Positions 35,970-44,856 of a stretch of DNA of 51,913 bases are shown in pieces. The stretch's first letter is position 1. Each line of letters begins with the position of its first letter. A model generated the notes under the pieces. That model had not been told where the DNA came from. It did no database searches and was given only the letters and a program-made list of their open reading frames with translations. The DNA lies in NCBI GenBank assembly GCA_040904765.1, contig JBBDST010000009.1:1-51913 (forward strand), read 5' to 3'. Position numbers and translations under genes: made by a program. Source of the DNA: JBBDST01 sp040904765 (GTDB lineage Bacteria; Actinomycetota; Nitriliruptoria; Nitriliruptorales; Nitriliruptoraceae).

Positions 35970-37210
35970 CCGACATCGTCGTCACCGGTGTAGGCATCAT
36001 CGCACCGTCCGGTCGCGGACGTGAGGCGGCATTTGCCGGAGTGCTCTCCGGCCGCTCCGCCGTTGCGGTAGACGACGAACTGGTTTCGATGGGCACGCCA
36101 GTCACCCTGGCGTGCCGCGTACCAGCGTTCAACCCGGATGAAGAACTGGGTCGAGGAGCATCACGCCGCCTCGACCGGTTCACCCATCTGGGCGCAATTG
36201 CCGCCCGTGAAGCCGTCGCCCACGCCGGCTTAAGCGGCGACGATGAACTCATCACCGCCATCAACCCCGACCGAGTCGGAATCCTGATGGGTTCGGGGAT
36301 AGGTGGGGCTGAAACGTGGGCAGAGGAATATCCCCGTTACCTCGAAAAAGGTCCCGGGCGCACTTCACCGATGTTTATTCCACGGATGCTGTCAAACACA
36401 GCGGCCGGCACGATCGCTATCCGTACCGGCGCACGCGGACCCAACATGACTGTCAACACCGCATGCGCTGCCGGCGCGTCAGCCATCCATGTGGCTCGCG
36501 ATCTGCTGCGTGCAGGCGCGGCCGATGTGATGATTGCCGGTGGCGTTGAAGCCGGCATCACCGGCCTGTCGGTGAGCGCATTCGCCCAGATGGGTGCGTT
36601 GACGAAAAACCCGGATCCCAACACAGCCTCACGGCCCTTTGACGTTGACCGTGACGGATTTGTGATTGGTGAAGGCGCCGGGGTCGTCATTCTTGAAACC
36701 CGTGAACACGCTCTCAAACGTGGAGCCACACCACTTGCGACCCTGCTTGGTGTGGGCGCGTCAGCCGATGCGTTTCACGCCACCGCGCCACCCGATGACG
36801 GTGGGGGAGCCATCCTTGCTATCAGCCGTGCGATCGCTGACGCCGGCCTCGACTTGTCCCAAATCGGACATGTCAACGCCCACGGCACCTCAACTCCGTT
36901 AAACGACGTGGCAGAATCGCGTGCCCTTCGCGCCGTGTTTGGCGCCCACACCGACAATCTGGTGGTCACCTCCACTAAAGGCGTGACTGGTCATACGCTT
37001 GGTGCTGCCGGCGCGATCGAAGCGATCTTTGCGATCGAGTCGTTACACGCTCAGTCGATCCCGCCCACGGCGAACCTGATCAACCAAGATCCTGATATTG
37101 CGCTTGATGTCGTGTCAGGAACTGCTCGCAACCATACGTTTGACGTGGTGCTGTCAACTTCGATGGGTTTTGGTGGACAAAACGCGGCACTTTTGTTCAC
37201 TGGGGCGTAA
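35966..37210 (+). CDS. fabF: 3-oxoacyl-ACP synthase II
   Basis: 414 residues, thiolase-like. GVGIIAPSGRGREAAFAGVL, GSGIGGAETWAEEY, the catalytic Cys in NTACAAGASAIHVA, the two catalytic His in NAHGTSTPLND and TGHTLGAAGAIEAI, and a C-terminal SMGFGGQNAALLF. It elongates acyl-ACP. The GTG start overlaps the acpP stop. A PlsC-like gene follows after 10 bp. Confidence 0.96.
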   Translation: MTDIVVTGVGIIAPSGRGREAAFAGVLSGRSAVAVDDELVSMGTPVTLACRVPAFNPDEELGRGASRRLDRFTHLGAIAAREAVAHAGLSGDDELITAINPDRVGILMGSGIGGAETWAEEYPRYLEKGPGRTSPMFIPRMLSNTAAGTIAIRTGARGPNMTVNTACAAGASAIHVARDLLRAGAADVMIAGGVEAGITGLSVSAFAQMGALTKNPDPNTASRPFDVDRDGFVIGEGAGVVILETREHALKRGATPLATLLGVGASADAFHATAPPDDGGGAILAISRAIADAGLDLSQIGHVNAHGTSTPLNDVAESRALRAVFGAHTDNLVVTSTKGVTGHTLGAAGAIEAIFAIESLHAQSIPPTANLINQDPDIALDVVSGTARNHTFDVVLSTSMGFGGQNAALLFTGA

Positions 37211-37220
37211 GGCCATCTCA

Positions 37221-37904
37221 GTGAACACAACTTTGGTGCCGTCGTTTGCCGTTCCCAGCCGTTACTCGCCGGTACGTCTCGTGCTGCGCCCACTGCTACG
37301 CAACTGGCTGCGGCTGAACGTTGATGGCGCCGAACATGTGCCCACAGCCGGGCCCGTGCTGATCGCATCCACCCATTTGTCGCATGGCGATTCGCTGGCG
37401 ATCGCGGTTGCCACCGGACGGCCCGTGTTTTTTCTTGGGGATTTGAAGCTCGTTTCCACCCCGGTGTTTGGCCCGCTGCTTCCCAAACTTGGGATGATCC
37501 CGTTGCGTCGTGGTGAAGCTGACGCTGACGCGCTGAATCTCATCGGTGCAGTGTTAAACGACGACGGCTGTATCGCCGTCTATCCGGAAGGTTCACGTTC
37601 GCGGGACGGCAAAGTGCACCGTCTACGAAGCGGCGTTGCTAGAGTCGCAAGCCAACATGCGGTGGCGGTAATTCCTGCCACCGTGCAGGGCATCACTGCC
37701 CGCTGGCCGATCGGCAAACGACCCAAATTGTGGGGTCCGCGCGTGTCCGTACGGTTTGGACCACCCCTTTTCACCAGCGATCAAACACCCAAAGGCCGCC
37801 GTATATTCAACGGCCAGTTACAGCAGGCGCTCGCTGACCTTGCCGGAGTCGAGATTGCCGACGGGTTCTCCCCACCGCATGGTGGCGAGACGCCAGACTT
37901 ATGA
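37221..37904 (+). CDS. PlsC-family acyltransferase of the FAS-II cluster
   Basis: 227 residues from the GTG at 37221 (AAGG eight bases before); the in-frame start within fabF is discounted. HX4D motif STHLSHGDSLAI, FFLGDLKLVSTPVFG, VYPEGSRSRDGKVHRL (the usual PEGxRS block, unlike the PEQTI pair at 26173-27724) and VAVIPATVQGI. Probably acylates lysophosphatidate using the acyl chains made by the surrounding genes. Overlaps acpS by ATGA. Confidence 0.88.
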   Translation: MNTTLVPSFAVPSRYSPVRLVLRPLLRNWLRLNVDGAEHVPTAGPVLIASTHLSHGDSLAIAVATGRPVFFLGDLKLVSTPVFGPLLPKLGMIPLRRGEADADALNLIGAVLNDDGCIAVYPEGSRSRDGKVHRLRSGVARVASQHAVAVIPATVQGITARWPIGKRPKLWGPRVSVRFGPPLFTSDQTPKGRRIFNGQLQQALADLAGVEIADGFSPPHGGETPDL

Positions 37905-38278
37905 CAGCCGCGATTGTGACCGGCTGCGACGTCGTTGACATCAGCCGTGTTGCAGCTGTTATCCGCCGTCGCCCCGACGTGTTGAATCGTCTGTTTACCG
38001 ACCGCGAACAGCAAGACGTGCTGCGCGATGACGTCACGGTGGACTCAGAAGTAGCTGCCGCACGGTTTGCTGCCCGCTTCGCCGCCAAAGAAGCCGTACG
38101 TAAAGCGTTACGTCAACGTGGCCTTGCCTGGCAAGCCATCGAAGTGCGTACAGCCAACGACGGCGCCCCCATATTGCATGTCAACGGCAGCCCATCTTCA
38201 CTTGCGTTAAGCCTCTCACATGACGGCGGAGTGGCGTTTGCCGTGGTGATTGGGTTCGCTGATGCCACACTTGGGTAA
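37901..38278 (+). CDS. acpS: Holo-ACP synthase
   Basis: 125 residues. VTGCDVVDISRVAAVI contains the Mg-binding Asp, RFAAKEAVRKALRQRG the Glu-Ala-Lys block, and LSLSHDGGVAFAVVIG the C-terminal motif. It moves phosphopantetheine from CoA to the ACP Ser. Coupled by ATGA to the acyltransferase gene. The match is clear though the protein is slightly divergent. Confidence 0.93.
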   Translation: MTAAIVTGCDVVDISRVAAVIRRRPDVLNRLFTDREQQDVLRDDVTVDSEVAAARFAARFAAKEAVRKALRQRGLAWQAIEVRTANDGAPILHVNGSPSSLALSLSHDGGVAFAVVIGFADATLG

Positions 38279-38338
38279 CAAACCAGCCTAGACTTCCGCC
38301 AGCACTAGCATCGCGCCAGGTTTGTGTGAGGAGAACGT

Positions 38339-39136
38339 ATGTTGCTCGACGGTAAACGGCTGGTAATCACCGGGGTACTTGACCCGCGTTCGATCGCCTT
38401 TTTTGTGGCGCACGCCGCCCAAGAACAAGGCGCCGAAGTGGTATTGACAAGTTTTGGCCGCGGCATGCGACTCACCGAACGTGCCGCAGCACGCCTGCCA
38501 AACCCATGCGACGTGTTGGAACTTGACGTCACCCAGCCTGAACAGATCCAACAGGTTGTAGCCGACATTAAACAGCGGTGGGGGAAGGTCGATGGCCTGC
38601 TGCATGCCATCGGTTTTGCCCCTGCAACAACGTTAAGCGGCGGTTTTCTTACCGCCCCTTGGGAAGATGTTCAGACTGCCCTGCACGTCTCCACCTACTC
38701 GTATGTGGGGCTCGGGTCAGCGTTTGCTGACCTGTTGGCTGACGGCGGCAAAATTGTTGGGCTTGACTTTGATGCCAGCCAAGCCTGGCCAGGCTATGAC
38801 TGGATGGGGGTCGCGAAAGCCGGCCTTGAATCTGCCAACCGGTACCTGGCCCGCGATCTTGGCCCTCGCAACATCGCTGTGAACCTCATCGCTGCAGGCC
38901 CGGTACAGACCATGGCTGCCCGGTCAATCGAAGGATTCAACGCCTACGATTACGTGTGGAGCGAACGGGCCCCGCTGAACTGGGACCCGCGTAACCCCGA
39001 ACCCGTCGCCAAAGTTGTATGTGCCCTGTTTAGCGACTGGATGCCGGCAGTCACCGGTGAAATCATCCACGTTGATGGAGGTGTCCATGCCATTGGGGCA
39101 TCAACACCTTCCGACGAGGCACCCCTGCCGCGTTGA
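38339..39136 (+). CDS. fabI: Enoyl-ACP reductase (FabI/InhA type)
   Basis: 265 residues. LDGKRLVITGVLDPRSIAFF (NADH site), LELDVTQPEQIQQV, HAIGFAP, the YxxxxxxK pair in YDWMGVAKAGLES, and NLIAAGPVQTMAARSI. The architecture fits InhA/FabI, which reduces the enoyl-ACP in the last elongation step. The ATG follows GTGAGGAGAACGT. TAGACT (38289-38294) is a possible separate -10. Converges on lgt. Confidence 0.94.
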   Translation: MLLDGKRLVITGVLDPRSIAFFVAHAAQEQGAEVVLTSFGRGMRLTERAAARLPNPCDVLELDVTQPEQIQQVVADIKQRWGKVDGLLHAIGFAPATTLSGGFLTAPWEDVQTALHVSTYSYVGLGSAFADLLADGGKIVGLDFDASQAWPGYDWMGVAKAGLESANRYLARDLGPRNIAVNLIAAGPVQTMAARSIEGFNAYDYVWSERAPLNWDPRNPEPVAKVVCALFSDWMPAVTGEIIHVDGGVHAIGASTPSDEAPLPR

Positions 39137-39147
39137 TCCAGTTCGGG

Positions 39148-39984
39148 TTACGCCTTGGGTGTATTGCGTACCGCACGTTCTCGCACGATCAATGTGACGG
39201 TCGCGGCAACAAACACGGCTAAGGCAATCCAGTTGTTGCGTGACAGGCCGATGTACCGTTCGACCGTGTCGACGCGAAGTGCCTCAACCCAGCCGCGCCC
39301 CGCCCCATAGCCACCCAGATACACGATAAACAGCGCCCCGCGAGATTGCAGCCAGCCGCGCTTGTCAATCCACAAAATCAGCCCCACCAGCATCACGTTC
39401 CACAGCGACTCGTACAAGAACGTCGGATGAAACGTCGTGTCGTTGGGGTAGCCGGCACGTGCGGCAGGGCCAGCATCGACTTGTAAAGCCCACCACACGT
39501 CAGTAGGCCGGCCAAACAGTTCCTGATTGAAATAGTTGCCGGTACGACCTATTGCTTGCGCGAGCGGTAACGCCGGTGCGACAGCGTCGGCAAACGTCCC
39601 GATCGGTGTGCCGGTTCGCCACAGATACACAAACACCGCCAGGATGCCGCCAGTCAATCCGCCAAAAAATGCGAGCCCGCCCTGCCAGAGCGCAAAAATC
39701 TCCAGCGGGCGTGCACTAAACGGCACAAATGAGGCCGTTTCTTCCCCGAAAAAGCGGGGGATTACGTAGCCAATCCGGGCCCCCAAAAACCCGCCGGCTA
39801 ACGCCAACAGGCCGGCTTGTTCGGCCGTGCGCGCATCACCACCACGGGCCATGTACCGGCGGCTGAGTAACTGCAACGCAAACAGTGCACCGAGTGCAAT
39901 CACGATGCCATACATGCGCGGTGCGAACGGGCCAAGTTCAAAGCCGCTAAATGGTGGAGGCGGGATTGCTGCGATGCTAAACAC
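39148..39984 (-). CDS. lgt: Prolipoprotein diacylglyceryl transferase
   Basis: 278 residues with about seven membrane helices. FGLGPFAPRMYGIVIALGA-like N-terminus, the family signature IGRTGNYFNQELFGRPT, YPNDTTFHPTFLYESLWN and GGYGAGRGWVEALRVD. It transfers diacylglycerol to the Cys of prolipoproteins, matching the lipoproteins Sco and PCuAC seen upstream. Divergent from leuC (169 bp). Confidence 0.93.
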   Translation of the reverse strand: MFSIAAIPPPPFSGFELGPFAPRMYGIVIALGALFALQLLSRRYMARGGDARTAEQAGLLALAGGFLGARIGYVIPRFFGEETASFVPFSARPLEIFALWQGGLAFFGGLTGGILAVFVYLWRTGTPIGTFADAVAPALPLAQAIGRTGNYFNQELFGRPTDVWWALQVDAGPAARAGYPNDTTFHPTFLYESLWNVMLVGLILWIDKRGWLQSRGALFIVYLGGYGAGRGWVEALRVDTVERYIGLSRNNWIALAVFVAATVTLIVRERAVRNTPKA

Positions 39985-40080
39985 GACGCGCTCGTTTCAT
40001 TTCGGCTACACACACGGAACGCTGTACGGTAGCGTTGTTGTGCTGACGGGGTCGGCTCCACCTTGCGTTGCAGGGATTAC

Positions 40081-40143
40081 ATGCCGCCGTACCGTCGCAT
40101 TTTATTTCGGTTGCAGGAGAGCAACTCCTGCCTGTATGGGTGA
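40081..40143 (+). CDS. Possible short upstream ORF before leuC
   Basis: A 20-residue ORF (ATG 40081, TGA 40141-40143) with CAGGGA four bases before its ATG. It contains RILFRLQESN and three Leu codons (TTA, TTG, CTG), spans the leuC-proximal hairpin, and its stop touches the leuC ribosome site. No dense Leu run, so leader status is weak; could be a chance ORF. Confidence 0.25.
   Translation: MPPYRRILFRLQESNSCLYG
40113..40131 (+). promoter_or_regulatory. Hairpin just upstream of leuC
   Basis: GCAGGAG (40113-40119), loop AGCAA, CTCCTGC (40125-40131), a perfect 7-bp stem ending 22 bp before the leuC ATG. It pairs an AGGAG-like stretch with its complement; no T run follows, so control of translation or RNA stability is likelier than termination. 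Confidence 0.45.
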
Positions 40144-40153
40144 TGAGGACACG

Positions 40154-41569
40154 ATGGCACCGAAGACGATCATCGAAAAAATTTGGGACCAGCATGTAGT
40201 CCGTCGTGAAGACGGTGAACCAGATCTGCTTTACATCGATCTGCACCTCACGCATGAAGTCACCACACCGCAGGCCTACGAGGGGCTACGTATGGCAGGG
40301 CGACCGGTCCGTCGACCGGAACACACCATCGCAGTGATGGACCACAATGTTCCAACCGATCCGCGTCAACTGTCAGGCGAACTGCCGGTCGCCGACGAAA
40401 TCGGCCGCCTGCAGATGGAAGCGTTGCGGCAAAACACGGCCGACTTTGGGGTGAAACTCTTCGACTTAGGTCACATCAACCAGGGGATCGTGCACATCAT
40501 CGGTCCTGAACTTGGCTTAACCCAGCCTGGCACCACGGTCGTGTGTGGCGACTCGCACACAGCCACCCACGGCGCGTTTGGTGCACTCGCGTTTGGTATC
40601 GGCACCTCCGAAGTGGAGCATGTGCTGGCAACCCAGACGCTGTCGCAACGGATGCCAAAAACAATGGCTGTGAATGTCGTTGGTTTGCAGCCGGTTGGCA
40701 CCACCGCCAAAGACCTGATGCTCTACATTCTCCAACAGATCGGCGTGAACGGCGGAACCGGCCACATCATTGAATACCGTGGTGAGGCGATCCGTAACCT
40801 CACCATGGAAGGCCGCATGACAGTGTGCAACATGTCGATCGAAGGTGGCGCACGCGCCGGCATGATCGCACCTGATGAAAAAACGTTTGCTTATATGAAA
40901 GACAAGCCGATGGCTCCCAAAGGGGAACTGTGGGACCAAGCAGTCGCCGACTGGAGTCAGCTCGTCACCGACGAAGGCGCCACGTTTGACAAGACTGTCA
41001 CAATCGATGCGACCAAAGTTGAACCGACGGTGACGTGGGGCACAAACCCCGCACAGTCGATTGCGATCTCCGGTCGTGTGCCGACATTGGCCGAAGCACC
41101 CGATGAAGCCACCGCAACCCAATGGCGACGGGCGTTTGAATACATGGGCTTAAACGGCGGTGAACGCCTCAACGAACTGAAACTCGACAAGGTGTTCATT
41201 GGCTCGTGCACCAACGGACGTATCGAAGACCTGCGCGATGCTGCCAGTATCATTAAAGGCCGCACTGTCGCAGACCACGTCCACGCCATGATCGTGCCCG
41301 GTTCAGGCTTGGTGAAAGATCAGGCTGAAAAGGAAGGCCTCGACACGATCTTCCGTGACGCAGGTTTTGACTGGCGTGACCCGGGCTGCTCGATGTGTCT
41401 GGGCATGAACCCCGACCAGCTTGCACCAGAAGAACGCTGCGCGTCCACCTCCAACCGCAATTTTGAAGGCCGGCAGGGCTACCGCGGCCGCACCCACCTG
41501 GTATCGCCTGCGATGGCTGCTGCCGCTGCAATCGCCGGCACGATCGTCGATGTTCGTGAGGAGCTGTAG
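40154..41569 (+). CDS. leuC: 3-isopropylmalate dehydratase large subunit
   Basis: 471 residues from the ATG at 40154 (GAGG five bases before); upstream in-frame ATGs lack family likeness. VCGDSHTATHGAFGALAFGIG, GSCTNGR with the first iron-sulfur Cys and the CSMCLGMN pair give the 4Fe-4S ligands; NRNFEGRQGYRGRTHLVSPA is the substrate region. With LeuD it isomerises 2- to 3-isopropylmalate in leucine synthesis. leuD follows without gap. Confidence 0.97.
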   Translation: MAPKTIIEKIWDQHVVRREDGEPDLLYIDLHLTHEVTTPQAYEGLRMAGRPVRRPEHTIAVMDHNVPTDPRQLSGELPVADEIGRLQMEALRQNTADFGVKLFDLGHINQGIVHIIGPELGLTQPGTTVVCGDSHTATHGAFGALAFGIGTSEVEHVLATQTLSQRMPKTMAVNVVGLQPVGTTAKDLMLYILQQIGVNGGTGHIIEYRGEAIRNLTMEGRMTVCNMSIEGGARAGMIAPDEKTFAYMKDKPMAPKGELWDQAVADWSQLVTDEGATFDKTVTIDATKVEPTVTWGTNPAQSIAISGRVPTLAEAPDEATATQWRRAFEYMGLNGGERLNELKLDKVFIGSCTNGRIEDLRDAASIIKGRTVADHVHAMIVPGSGLVKDQAEKEGLDTIFRDAGFDWRDPGCSMCLGMNPDQLAPEERCASTSNRNFEGRQGYRGRTHLVSPAMAAAAAIAGTIVDVREEL

Positions 41570-42202
41570 ATGGAACCGATTTCAACTGTCGTCTCTAACG
41601 CCTGTCCGATCGACATCAATGACGTCGACACGGACCTAGTGATCCCCAAAAAATATCTGAAAAGCATCCTGCGTACCGGCTATGGTCCGCACGCGTTTGC
41701 GGAACGGCGCTACCTCGACGACGGCACCCCTGACCCGTCATGGCCGATGAACAAACCGGAACACCAAGGGGCCGAAATTCTCTTGAGCGGACGCAACTTT
41801 GGTTGCGGCTCGTCGCGTGAACATGCCGCTTGGGCAATCAAAGAATGCGGGTATCGGATCGTTATTGCGGAAAGTTTCGCGGACATTTTCCGGCTCAACT
41901 GCGCCCAAAACGGGATGCTTGCCGTGAAATTGGAAGACAACGTCATCCGGCACCTGTTTGAACTCGTCGGCAAAGATCCGGCAACCCAGATCACCGTCGA
42001 TTTGGAACAGCAGCGGGTCACCGTGCCTGCCGCTGAAGGGCGCGAAGGTGTCGATGCACACTTCGACATTGACGAAAGCACCAAATTCCGGCTGTTGAAC
42101 GGACTTGATGCGATCGACATCACCCTGCAGCACGCAGATGACATCACCGCCTATGAGGCGCGCCGCCCAGCCCACAAGCCGCGCACGCCACTACCTGCCT
42201 GA
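41570..42202 (+). CDS. leuD: 3-isopropylmalate dehydratase small subunit
   Basis: 210 residues. VSNACPIDINDVDTDLVIPK, LLSGRNFGCGSSREHAAWAI and the IAESFADIFRLNCAQNGML block are the LeuD swivelling-domain motifs. Starts immediately after the leuC stop, so co-translated. A long perfect inverted repeat lies 16 bp beyond its stop. Confidence 0.97.
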   Translation: MEPISTVVSNACPIDINDVDTDLVIPKKYLKSILRTGYGPHAFAERRYLDDGTPDPSWPMNKPEHQGAEILLSGRNFGCGSSREHAAWAIKECGYRIVIAESFADIFRLNCAQNGMLAVKLEDNVIRHLFELVGKDPATQITVDLEQQRVTVPAAEGREGVDAHFDIDESTKFRLLNGLDAIDITLQHADDITAYEARRPAHKPRTPLPA

Positions 42203-42217
42203 CCTCCGCGTAAACGC

Positions 42218-42263
42218 TGATGGCTGGTTTGGATCGTTTAACCGCGATCCAAACCAGCCATCA
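42218..42263. terminator. Perfect 19-bp inverted repeat between convergent genes
   Basis: TGATGGCTGGTTTGGATCG (42218-42236), 8-base loop, and its exact reverse complement (42245-42263). It lies between the ends of leuD and of the minus-strand dehydrogenase, fitting a bidirectional terminator. No T tract follows on either strand; the stem is unusually long and fully matched. Confidence 0.7.
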
Positions 42264-42291
42264 CCGTTGTCAGGCATTCAACCGGCCCCAG

Positions 42292-43221
42292 CTAGTAGCC
42301 AAGGTCTGGATCGACCGGACCGAGCAGGTCCTCACCGTGAATAAACCGGCGCACGTTCTCTTCAATACGTTTGGCCAGCAACTGAATCCCCATCTGTGGC
42401 GTGTTTGCCACGTGCGGGGTGATCAGCGTGTTTGGTGCCGTCCATAACGCATGGCCGAAGGTAAGCGGTTCGGGATCGGTGACATCCAACGCTGCGCCAC
42501 CAATCGTGCCAGCATGCAACGCGGCAACGAGATCGTCAGTGACGATGTGGGCACCACGCGCCACATTTACTAGCCACGCGTGAGGCTGCATCGCCTCAAG
42601 AAATGTGGTGTCAACCAGACTACGGGTCTGCGGGGTGAGTGCTAATGCAAGCACCACCAAGTCGGCGCTTTGAATCACCGTCAGCCCCGCATCAGGCCCA
42701 ACCACTTCTGCTGCTCCGGCAAGTGGGGCCACACGGTTGCGTACGACCGTCACATGCGCCTCAAACGGTTGAAGCAGGCGCAGCAACGACCGGGTGATTT
42801 CTCCACCACCGAAAATGACGACACGGGCGCCAAGCAGATTGAAGCCGTACGGTTTTGCCCAACTTGTCGCCCGCGCATACACGCCAATACCGCGCATCCC
42901 AGCTAACGCCAGGCCCAACGCATGTTCTGCGACCGGTTCGGCATAAACCCCCTTACCACACGTGTAGAGACGTTCGTTGTCCACCATCGACAGGTACGGC
43001 TCGATGCCGGCATACGGCAGCTGTACCCAGCGTATTGACGGATTGACATGCAAAATTGCCCGCAAACCGTCTGGATCATTCGCAGTGGCCCAAATGAGGC
43101 CCTCAGCGTCGTTGGGTGACGTTAACGTCCCCCCGCCACGGGTCACTGCGCTAGTGAACAGTTCGTACTGGCCTTCAAGATTGTGCAGGCCATCAACGGG
43201 AACGACCGCAATGTTTGTCAC
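42292..43221 (-). CDS. D-isomer-specific 2-hydroxyacid dehydrogenase family protein
   Basis: 309 residues from the GTG at 43221, which has GGGAGA upstream; a longer frame to 43278 exists. The Rossmann segment VVIFGGGEITRSLLRLL, catalytic Arg in NVARGAHIV, acidic DPEP and His in TPHVANT identify the family. It reduces or oxidises a small 2-hydroxy or 2-keto acid with NAD(P); the substrate is not identifiable. Not SerA, which is encoded at 31304. Shares the terminator-like repeat with leuD. Confidence 0.88.
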   Translation of the reverse strand: MTNIAVVPVDGLHNLEGQYELFTSAVTRGGGTLTSPNDAEGLIWATANDPDGLRAILHVNPSIRWVQLPYAGIEPYLSMVDNERLYTCGKGVYAEPVAEHALGLALAGMRGIGVYARATSWAKPYGFNLLGARVVIFGGGEITRSLLRLLQPFEAHVTVVRNRVAPLAGAAEVVGPDAGLTVIQSADLVVLALALTPQTRSLVDTTFLEAMQPHAWLVNVARGAHIVTDDLVAALHAGTIGGAALDVTDPEPLTFGHALWTAPNTLITPHVANTPQMGIQLLAKRIEENVRRFIHGEDLLGPVDPDLGY

Positions 43222-43401
43222 GACGACTCTCCCAGTAGTGAACGTCGCTCGTAAGCCTACTTGTCGCACAAACGGCACGATGTTGCACCAACGCTAAGGC
43301 CGGTACGAGTTCTCGCCTGCGACCGTCACATCAGGGCTACAGTTTGCAGCGAACGGCGATACGCGCGACGTTGGCCTCGCGCGCGACAGCAGTGAGGGAA
43401 C

Positions 43402-44223
43402 GTGCAGCAGCGTCCGATAGGGATGTTCGACTCTGGGCTTGGTGGCCTCACCGTGCTTCAAGCGGTCGCAGACGTCTTACCGTCTGAAGATTTGATCTAT
43501 GTCGGCGATACGGCCCGCTATCCCTACGGCGAACGCGAACCTAAACAGCTCGTCGCGTCCAGTCTTGCCATCGCCCGTTTCCTTATCAAACAGGGCGCAA
43601 AAATGCTCGTGGTGGCATGCAACTCGGCGACTGCAGCAGCGTTGCCAGCATTACGCGCTGCCATCGACGTGCCGGTGATTGGCGTCGTAGATCCAGGACT
43701 GCGGGCTGCAGCGTCTGTGACCCGTTCCAACCATACGCTGGTGATCGGCACGAACGTCACGGTGAACTCGAAGGTGTACGAAAACGCTGCCGACCGGTTA
43801 AAACTTGGGATCAACATCACCACCAAAGCATGCCCAGGACTGGTGGAACTCGTCGAACAAGGCGTCACGTCGGGACCCGAGGTGCATGCAATCTTGGTCG
43901 AGCGGCTCACGCCTGCACTGTGCCCACCTGTGGACACTCTGGTGCTAGGTTGCACCCATTTTCCGTTACTGGCCCGCGAAATCACTGCTATTACCGGACG
44001 GCGCGTCGTGCTCGTTTCGAGTGCCGACGAAACTGCCTTTGATGTGCGCGACCTGTTGCATCGCACTGGCTGGGCACGAGACGAACCTCACCAACGCAGC
44101 ATCACCTACTATACGACCGGCGATCCTGACCGGTTTGCGTTGTTTGGTGAACGCTTTCTTGGCTACCCACTTGAAGACGTTCGGGCAGTGCGGTTTGCCG
44201 AACTTGGCGACACCCCGCTGTAA
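43402..44223 (+). CDS. murI: Glutamate racemase
   Basis: 273 residues. PIGMFDSGLGGLTVLQAV, the first catalytic Cys in VVACNSATAAALPAL and the second in VLGCTHFPLLARE; YPYGEREPKQL is a family block. It makes D-glutamate for peptidoglycan. The GTG at 43402 follows GAGGGA; TACAGT (43338-43343) is a plausible -10. A HAD phosphatase gene follows after 51 bp. Confidence 0.96.
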   Translation: MQQRPIGMFDSGLGGLTVLQAVADVLPSEDLIYVGDTARYPYGEREPKQLVASSLAIARFLIKQGAKMLVVACNSATAAALPALRAAIDVPVIGVVDPGLRAAASVTRSNHTLVIGTNVTVNSKVYENAADRLKLGINITTKACPGLVELVEQGVTSGPEVHAILVERLTPALCPPVDTLVLGCTHFPLLAREITAITGRRVVLVSSADETAFDVRDLLHRTGWARDEPHQRSITYYTTGDPDRFALFGERFLGYPLEDVRAVRFAELGDTPL

Positions 44224-44274
44224 CCAGACAAGCCCCGCTACAGTTACGTGCCGTTGTCAGCTAAGGAGAACTGC

Positions 44275-44856
44275 GTGATCCGTGCGGTCGCATTTGATGT
44301 CATGGACACGCTGGTTGTTGATCAATATCGCAACGCATTGCTTGCCGCCACAGGACTTACGTTTCAAGAACTCATTGAACGCCGCCCTGAAGGGGTGTAT
44401 GCGTCGTTTGAATGCGGACTCCTCACCGAAGACGAGTACTGGCAGCGGTTTCGTGACGCCGGTATCTCGTGTGACGCGGACGCGTTTCATCGGGTACGAC
44501 GTGACGGCACCCGATGGATTGACGGAATGGATACGTTGCTTGACGACCTTGCGGGCAAAGTATTGCGAGTCACCGCATCCAACTATCCGGTATGGATTGA
44601 AGAGTTAGGCAGAGGCATTCTTGCTGCCCGCCTTGACCGGGTAATCGCCTCCTACCAGCTCGGTGTGCGCAAACCGGACTCTGCGTTTTACACGAAACTG
44701 CTCGACGTCACCGACTTGACTCCAGAACAGGTGCTATTCGTTGACGACCGGGAAGAAAACGTTGTCAGTGCCGAGCAAGTTGGTATTGCGTCGCACCAGT
44801 TCATCGACGCTGACACGCTGCGCACCTGGTTGATTGATCAAGGGGTCCACATCTAG
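44275..44856 (+). CDS. HAD-superfamily hydrolase
   Basis: 193 residues from the GTG at 44275 (AAGGAG). Motif I FDVMDTLVVD, motif II region VTASNYP, motif III Lys (LGVRKPDSAFY) and motif IV FVDDREENVVSAEQVG fit haloacid-dehalogenase-type phosphatases. The substrate is unknown. Its last 123 bp are overlapped on the other strand by the Cys-rich gene. TACAGT at 44239-44244 may be its own -10. Confidence 0.88.
   Translation: MIRAVAFDVMDTLVVDQYRNALLAATGLTFQELIERRPEGVYASFECGLLTEDEYWQRFRDAGISCDADAFHRVRRDGTRWIDGMDTLLDDLAGKVLRVTASNYPVWIEELGRGILAARLDRVIASYQLGVRKPDSAFYTKLLDVTDLTPEQVLFVDDREENVVSAEQVGIASHQFIDADTLRTWLIDQGVHI

Noticed and set aside
39827..40153. In-frame upstream extension of leuC
   Set aside because: It overlaps lgt on the other strand and carries no LeuC likeness; the ATG at 40154 has a GAGG site.
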